Shown: positions 6,233 through 9,381 of the stretch, piece by piece
Position numbering within the stretch: the first letter of the stretch is position 1
Layout of the letters: each line of letters starts with the position of its first letter
Source: Bacillota bacterium
GTDB lineage: Bacteria > Eremiobacterota > SpSt-956 > JAKJGF01
Reading direction: 5' to 3'
Length of the DNA: 9,381 nucleotides
NCBI GenBank assembly: GCA_029555925.1
Contig: JAKPQU010000283.1
Coordinates: forward strand, 1-9,381
Notes under the pieces: model-generated
Told to the model about the DNA's origin: nothing
The model's input: the letters and a program-made list of their open reading frames with translations, nothing else
Databases searched by the model: none
Translations under genes and position numbers: made by a program

Positions 6233-7458
6233 TTACCTTGCTTACCTTTCAATTTTTCTAACAGTTTAAAGGGAAGGCTATGATACCGGCCGGGAGTATA
6301 AAAAGGGGAAATACTTATAGTAACAAGAGGAGATTGTATATTTTTCAGTAAAAGCATTTCATAAAAGGTTTCAATATCTATCCATGGCTTAACAGAACCG
6401 ATCTCTAAAGGTTCAGTGCATATATTTCTCCAGTAAACCAGTTCCTGTTCATTCATAATTTTATAACCATGACAGTTCCATGACGAATCTTCATTTATAA
6501 AATAATCTATATCTATATCCAGAATTACTGACTGGTTAAACAGAGGAAGATCTCTCAATCTCAGGATATGAACCTTTATCCCCTGCCAGTTACATACTAC
6601 ATGTCCCATATCTGCTCTGAAATCTTCACCTCCCTCTATTTCCAGAAGAAAATTTTTTATCAGATTTGCTGCAAGTCTCAATTTGCAGAAATCAGGATCA
6701 GGCATAACCCAGAATATCTCTCCTGCAAATCCTGTCCTTACGGCAAAATGAAGAAAATTTGTAAGATTAACAGGAGCTCTCACATGATCAGCATCAAAAC
6801 TGTCATAGTAAAAAGAAGAAAACCAGTTTTTCAATGTCTCCAGATTTTCTATACGGGACAGTTCGTCAAGATCTTCATCACAGATAAGATTCATATCGCT
6901 GTGGGCATCAAAATGTAAAATTATATTTCCCTCAGACATTAACATACCTTCTTCTTTAAATTTTAACCAGTGATAAAGAGAGGCATCATGTTCCTTTACT
7001 ATTATACCTGTCATATGTCCTACAGGTCTGGCACAGGGGACAAAATTACCATTACCGTAAATTTCCGCCGGTTTTCCCAGTGACTGAATAATTTCTTCCG
7101 TAACAGGAAGGGTCATCTCATTTAAATATCCTCTCAGAGGATATATGTTAAAAGCTTCTCTTAAATGTTTTAATTTTCTGTCCTTTAATTTATTCTGTGC
7201 CATTATGACAGATAATCTTCTCACCGTTGCCATTTCAAAGGCATGTATATTAAAATTTATTTCTAAATTATATAAATCATAGAGAAGTAACTCTTCCCAT
7301 AATGTCTTCTGCCTCCATAAATAAATATTTTCTTCTCCGAGTTTTTCCTTTAACTGTTGAGCAGAATCCTGAAATTTTATTAATCTGTCAAGATAATCGA
7401 TATCTTCTTTAATCCAGCAAGGATGGTAATAAGGTTCTATTGTAAGATGGTAATTCAT
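6229..7458 (-). CDS. UPF0489-family protein (arginase/deacetylase-like metal motifs)
   Basis: A 409-aa soluble protein counted from ATG 7458. It carries the hallmarks of the UPF0489 family (human C5orf22 relatives): ILHFDAHSDMN with D184, H186 and D188; VILDIDIDYF with D314, D316 and D318; and a final VTISISPFYTPGR. The Asp/His clusters recall the metal sites of the arginase/histone-deacetylase fold, so a hydrolase-like metal enzyme is possible, but no substrate is known to me. No signal peptide or membrane span is seen, so it is probably cytoplasmic, unlike most neighbours. Start choice is uncertain. A GTG at 7476 in the same frame would add MTRYVP, but it lies inside the heptamer repeat and downstream of a candidate -10 by only two bases. 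Neither start has a clear Shine-Dalgarno sequence, so I prefer the ATG. The stop codon overlaps the -35 of the next promoter. Confidence 0.8.
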   Translation of the reverse strand: MNYHLTIEPYYHPCWIKEDIDYLDRLIKFQDSAQQLKEKLGEENIYLWRQKTLWEELLLYDLYNLEINFNIHAFEMATVRRLSVIMAQNKLKDRKLKHLREAFNIYPLRGYLNEMTLPVTEEIIQSLGKPAEIYGNGNFVPCARPVGHMTGIIVKEHDASLYHWLKFKEEGMLMSEGNIILHFDAHSDMNLICDEDLDELSRIENLETLKNWFSSFYYDSFDADHVRAPVNLTNFLHFAVRTGFAGEIFWVMPDPDFCKLRLAANLIKNFLLEIEGGEDFRADMGHVVCNWQGIKVHILRLRDLPLFNQSVILDIDIDYFINEDSSWNCHGYKIMNEQELVYWRNICTEPLEIGSVKPWIDIETFYEMLLLKNIQSPLVTISISPFYTPGRYHSLPFKLLEKLKGKQGN

Positions 7459-7463
7459 AGGAA

Positions 7464-7477
7464 CGTAACGCGTCACG
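7464..7477. repeat. Two-unit heptamer repeat at the start of the UPF0489 gene
   Basis: CGTAACG (7464-7470) and CGTCACG (7471-7477) are two adjacent units of the same 7-nt repeat seen at 6017-6192 and 9152-9172. On the minus strand they read CGTGACG CGTTACG. They occupy the space between a candidate -10 box (7478-7483) and the ATG at 7458, where a ribosome site would be expected. Confidence 0.65.
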
Positions 7478-7505
7478 ATAATAGACTGAGATTATTTCTC
7501 GACAA
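7478..7505 (-). promoter_or_regulatory. Candidate promoter for the UPF0489 gene
   Basis: Minus-strand TTGTCG (7500-7505) and TATTAT (7478-7483) are 16 bases apart, matching four and five of six consensus positions. It lies in the 50-base gap between the lipoprotein stop at 7509 and ATG 7458. The transcript would start near 7471 and have a leader of only about 13 bases, so read-through from the upstream promoter may be equally important. Confidence 0.35.
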
Positions 7506-7508
7506 CCC

Positions 7509-9128
7509 CTAAAAAGGTATTATAAACCGGCAGACATAGCCCTCATCTGCAGAGGTCACATTCCCCCATAGTTCAGGATATTTCTCGAAGGTTTCACCGA
7601 GTTTTTCCTGGAGACTTCTGTCTGTTATGACAGGATTAACATATTTCATATAAAGTTCGCTCGTATTCAAGTATAAAAGTATTATAGCTTCAGTAGAAAG
7701 TTCTGATTTTACGCAATCTTCTACAGACTTATTATCCTTATAAAAGGTATTTATTACATCTCTGGCGGCAGATTTATTGCCTACAAAGAGCATGATAAAA
7801 TCATTCAATCTGCAGTAAGTAGCCGTTCCTCCCGGCACGGTTCTCACGGTTACATCTCTGTAGCTTTCGGAAGATACGAGAGGAATAAAGCTAAAGAGAC
7901 TTTCAGAACTGCACAGCATAGTATTCAATGAAGAATTTGATTTAAGTTTTAAAGCCACAGTGCCTGAAGGAATTTTCTTTGCTATGCCCTTTCCGTTAAC
8001 CGGTTCCGGGATAAGACTGCAGGCCAGCTCTTCAGAGAGAGAAGAAAGTATATAATCAAGAGTAATGCCGAATTGATTTTCAACGGTATTTTTAATATTA
8101 CTTACTACGGAAAGACCGTCAAAAAGTGACAGAAGAACAGGCAAAGTCTGTTGCGGTTCTGCAATTGCCACAAGATCTGATTTCTTTTCAGGGAAAAAAG
8201 CAATACTTCTGAGTTTTCTTCCATGAAGAGAAAAAACTTTTTCTGCAAAAGGCGAGAGGTTTTTCTGTTTCACAAGATAGGAATTTAGCGTAAGCCTGTC
8301 GCCTGTAATATCCAGGGCGCATCCTGTATATTTAATACCGTCAAGTAATTCTTTCCATTTAATCTTTTTTGCTTCTGACATTGAATCAAGAAATCTTCTG
8401 TTTATATAAGAAATATTACAGAAAAGAAAACCTATTGAGTCAGAGGTCATTTTCTTTTCACGAAAAGAAGAAAAATTAATATCTCTGCTGATTGAAAGCT
8501 GAAGGTTATCAAAACAATCAATGGATTTCTTCAGAAGCTCCGAATTGCTAGCAACAATAAAAAATTCATCATTTACATAATAAGATTTATCTCTAGCATA
8601 CAAAATTTCTTTCTGTTTATATATCTCCTTTTCAAAGGACTCATTATCATTGAGTTTTGCGATAAAATCATCGATTCCGTCTTTATCTTCAATATTAAAG
8701 ACTATGATAAAAGGTACTTTATCTTTCAAATCCATTACTTTCGGAATTTTCCCGTTATTTGCAGCAGAAATCAGATTTCTTAAAACTCCTTCCAGTTCAT
8801 AAAAAGATATGGTAAAATTCGGTTTTATATACGGGAAAAAATCTGTTCTGTAATCAATATCTCCGGGAGGAAATCTGGAAAAAGCTATAGCACATGCCAG
8901 ATCTTCCAGATTATTAAGAAACAGTTTTATTTTAGGCTCTGCCTTTAAAGAATCCAGTTCTCCATAGATACCTCTTCTTACGAAAAAAGAATTAATATTA
9001 ATATTTGCGATCACCTGACCGTCTTTCGGTATAAACTGAAGAGTATCTTTATAATCTCCTATCATACATGAAGAACTTATTATAGCCGATAATACTATAA
9101 CAGTTATTAAACAAAATTTAATTTTCAT
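7509..9128 (-). CDS. DUF3352-like putative lipoprotein
   Basis: A 539-aa exported protein. The N-terminus has MKIK, a hydrophobic core and SSSC with Cys21, consistent with a relaxed lipobox (Ser at -3 instead of the usual Leu), so it is probably lipid-anchored. The body resembles DUF3352 proteins: an opening FIPKDGQVIANININSF segment (32-48), then alternating beta-rich blocks. It appears internally duplicated: NDEFFIVASNSELLKKSIDCF (186-206) in the first half mirrors LNDFIMLFVGNKSAARDVINTF (441-462) in the second. FGITLDYILSSLSEELACSLIP (353-374) is typical of the family. Function is unknown; the family is generally annotated only as a domain of unknown function. ATG 9128 is well supported by AAGGAG about seven bases upstream. 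It is the first complete gene downstream of the IS200/IS605 end and the promoter at 9222-9251. Confidence 0.75.
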   Translation of the reverse strand: MKIKFCLITVIVLSAIISSSCMIGDYKDTLQFIPKDGQVIANININSFFVRRGIYGELDSLKAEPKIKLFLNNLEDLACAIAFSRFPPGDIDYRTDFFPYIKPNFTISFYELEGVLRNLISAANNGKIPKVMDLKDKVPFIIVFNIEDKDGIDDFIAKLNDNESFEKEIYKQKEILYARDKSYYVNDEFFIVASNSELLKKSIDCFDNLQLSISRDINFSSFREKKMTSDSIGFLFCNISYINRRFLDSMSEAKKIKWKELLDGIKYTGCALDITGDRLTLNSYLVKQKNLSPFAEKVFSLHGRKLRSIAFFPEKKSDLVAIAEPQQTLPVLLSLFDGLSVVSNIKNTVENQFGITLDYILSSLSEELACSLIPEPVNGKGIAKKIPSGTVALKLKSNSSLNTMLCSSESLFSFIPLVSSESYRDVTVRTVPGGTATYCRLNDFIMLFVGNKSAARDVINTFYKDNKSVEDCVKSELSTEAIILLYLNTSELYMKYVNPVITDRSLQEKLGETFEKYPELWGNVTSADEGYVCRFIIPF

Positions 9129-9151
9129 AGGTGCACTCCTTAATTTTTTAT

Positions 9152-9172
9152 CGTGACGCGTAACACGTAACG
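9152..9172. repeat. Three-unit heptamer repeat in the leader of the lipoprotein gene
   Basis: CGTGACG (9152), CGTAACA (9159) and CGTAACG (9166) form a clean 7-nt-period run, in the same strand orientation as the left arm at 6017 and opposite to the copy at 7464-7477. It sits about 24 bases before ATG 9128, just upstream of the Shine-Dalgarno sequence, and so lies within the mRNA leader. Confidence 0.65.
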
Positions 9173-9175
9173 GAA

Positions 9176-9188
9176 GGACAGATTGTCC
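9176..9188. promoter_or_regulatory. Short palindrome between promoter and lipoprotein gene
   Basis: GGACA (9176-9180), spacer GAT, TGTCC (9184-9188) is a perfect 5-3-5 inverted repeat. It lies downstream of the predicted transcription start and could be a protein-binding site or a small leader hairpin. A repeat this short can arise by chance. Confidence 0.25.
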
Positions 9189-9210
9189 AGATGTTAGATT
9201 ATTCTCACTT

Positions 9211-9234
9211 ATAATGAAATTATTATATCATTAT
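9211..9234. promoter_or_regulatory. Inverted repeat spanning the -10 box, possible operator
   Basis: ATAATGA (9211-9217) and TCATTAT (9228-9234) are perfect 7-base inverted arms separated by 10 bases that include the TATAAT box of the promoter at 9222-9251. A dimeric repressor bound here would block transcription. The region is very AT-rich, so chance is a real alternative. No regulator gene is in the window. Confidence 0.3.
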
Positions 9235-9251
9235 CATCTCAATTAATGCAA
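9222..9251 (-). promoter_or_regulatory. Promoter for the DUF3352-like gene and possibly genes downstream
   Basis: On the minus strand TTGCAT (9246-9251) and a perfect TATAAT (9222-9227) are separated by 18 bases. The start would be near 9215, giving a leader of about 85 bases with the palindrome at 9176 and heptamers at 9152-9172. The -35 lies within the 20 bases next to the transposon end, i.e. in what would be the guide segment of the element's RNA. Confidence 0.5.
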
Positions 9252-9263
9252 TTTCTGTACCTA

Positions 9264-9349
9264 GTGACCGCTCCCACCGCTAAATCCTAACGGATTATAG
9301 CGGGGGCATCTAGAGCTTCCATGCTCAAGGACTCCAGGCCCAAGTCCTT
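9264..9349 (-). ncRNA. omega/reRNA 3' scaffold of the TnpB element
   Basis: Three hairpins follow one another on the minus strand. First, AAGGACT/AGTCCTT (9327-9349) has a 9-base loop. Second, GAGC/GCTC (9313-9326) starts immediately after the first. Third, a GC-rich hairpin (9273-9306) pairs CCGCT with AGCGG and AATCC with GGATT around GTTA, with further C-G pairs at its base. It ends in GAGCGGTCAC at the presumed transposon boundary. TnpB nucleases use an RNA from this part of their element, overlapping the tnpB 3' end, with the guide taken from the flanking DNA. Here the guide would start at 9263 and run toward 9244. Expression and the 5' extent cannot be seen. Confidence 0.65.
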
Positions 9350-9381
9350 TATATATATAGCTGAATTATAGTCTCTTGGAA
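9287..9381 (-). CDS. tnpB: TnpB C-terminus (partial, cut by the window edge)
   Basis: The open frame from 9379 to the TAG at 9287-9289 begins PRDYNSAIYIKDLGLESLS, matching the RuvC-III motif region (RDxN-A/S-A-x-NI) of IS200/IS605 TnpB nucleases, with the catalytic-type Asp in RDYN present. The usual Asn after AI is Tyr here (AIYI), and Pro precedes RD. The short tail after the motif overlaps the RNA scaffold hairpins, as usual for tnpB. Only the last 30 or so residues are visible, so whether the gene is intact cannot be judged. Confidence 0.7.
   Translation of the reverse strand, partial: PRDYNSAIYIKDLGLESLSMEALDAPAIIR

Larger units (their letters stand above)
9264..9381 (-). mobile_element. 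Right end of an IS200/IS605-family element (continues past window)
   Basis: The minus strand shows the end of a TnpB-like reading frame followed by a stable hairpin and a terminal GGTCAC, the organisation of IS200/IS605 right ends, where a subterminal hairpin lies a few bases inside the cleavage site. The boundary is placed at 9264 by resemblance and could be off by a few bases. The left end, any Y1 transposase tnpA gene and most of tnpB lie outside the window. Confidence 0.7.

Noticed and set aside
6039..6269. Plus-strand reading frame of 76 codons across the gap at 6039-6269
   Set aside because: It is composed largely of the heptamer inverted repeat and the overlapping end of the UPF0489 gene, with no ribosome site and low-complexity content.
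6568..6918. Plus-strand frame of 116 codons opposite the UPF0489 gene
   Set aside because: It lies wholly antisense to a well-supported gene, has no recognisable domain, and its composition reflects the opposite strand.
9222..9242. Fur-box-like sequence on the minus strand (GATAATGATA)
   Set aside because: Only the first half fits the 19-base Fur consensus, and the region is so AT-rich that a half match is expected by chance.

Overview
The window is an AT-rich bacterial segment in which every supported gene is on the minus strand, so transcription runs from the right edge to the left. Most genes encode envelope or envelope-associated proteins: an apparent lipoprotein, two secreted peptidoglycan-hydrolase-type proteins (one carrying helical-hairpin repeats of the kind seen in outer-membrane efflux and membrane-fusion proteins), and a membrane-anchored Ig-like protein. 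This suggests an uncultured diderm (Gram-negative-type) bacterium. I cannot assign a phylum from the sequence alone.

Layout, in transcription order. (1) 9264-9381 is the right end of an IS200/IS605-family element: the last codons of a TnpB-like protein overlapped by a chain of hairpins that looks like the 3' scaffold of an omega/reRNA. The element itself continues beyond the window. (2) 9173-9263 is a promoter region with a consensus -10 and two inverted repeats. (3) 7509-9128 is a DUF3352-like putative lipoprotein. (4) 6229-7458 is a UPF0489-family protein with metal-binding-type Asp/His motifs. (5) 6017-6232 holds a near-perfect sigma70 promoter followed by a long inverted repeat built of 7-nt units, which would be the mRNA leader of the next gene. 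(6) 4596-6008 is a secreted M23-like domain joined to helical hairpins, tightly coupled to (7) 3082-4590, a lidless divergent Hsp70. (8) 2911-3039 is a second heptamer inverted repeat of different sequence. (9) 1733-2875 is a protein with two Ig-like (BACON/ASH-type) domains and one membrane span. (10) 1354-1779 and 857-1342 are tandem paralogous zinc-ribbon proteins. (11) 101-802 is a secreted N-acetylmuramoyl-L-alanine amidase.

The genes from 6008 down to 101 look like one functional set: two peptidoglycan-directed exported proteins bracket an Hsp70-like ATPase, a membrane-anchored Ig-like protein and two small zinc-ribbon helical proteins. My inference is an Hsp70-centred envelope assembly or remodelling module. 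No gene in the set identifies a known pathway, so this stays a hypothesis.

The most unusual non-coding feature is the 7-nt-periodic repeats. The CGTGACG type occurs in each of the three gaps right of 6008, and a CTGATAG/CTGAAAG type occurs in the gap at 2876-3081. In the two larger gaps the units are arranged as inverted arms.
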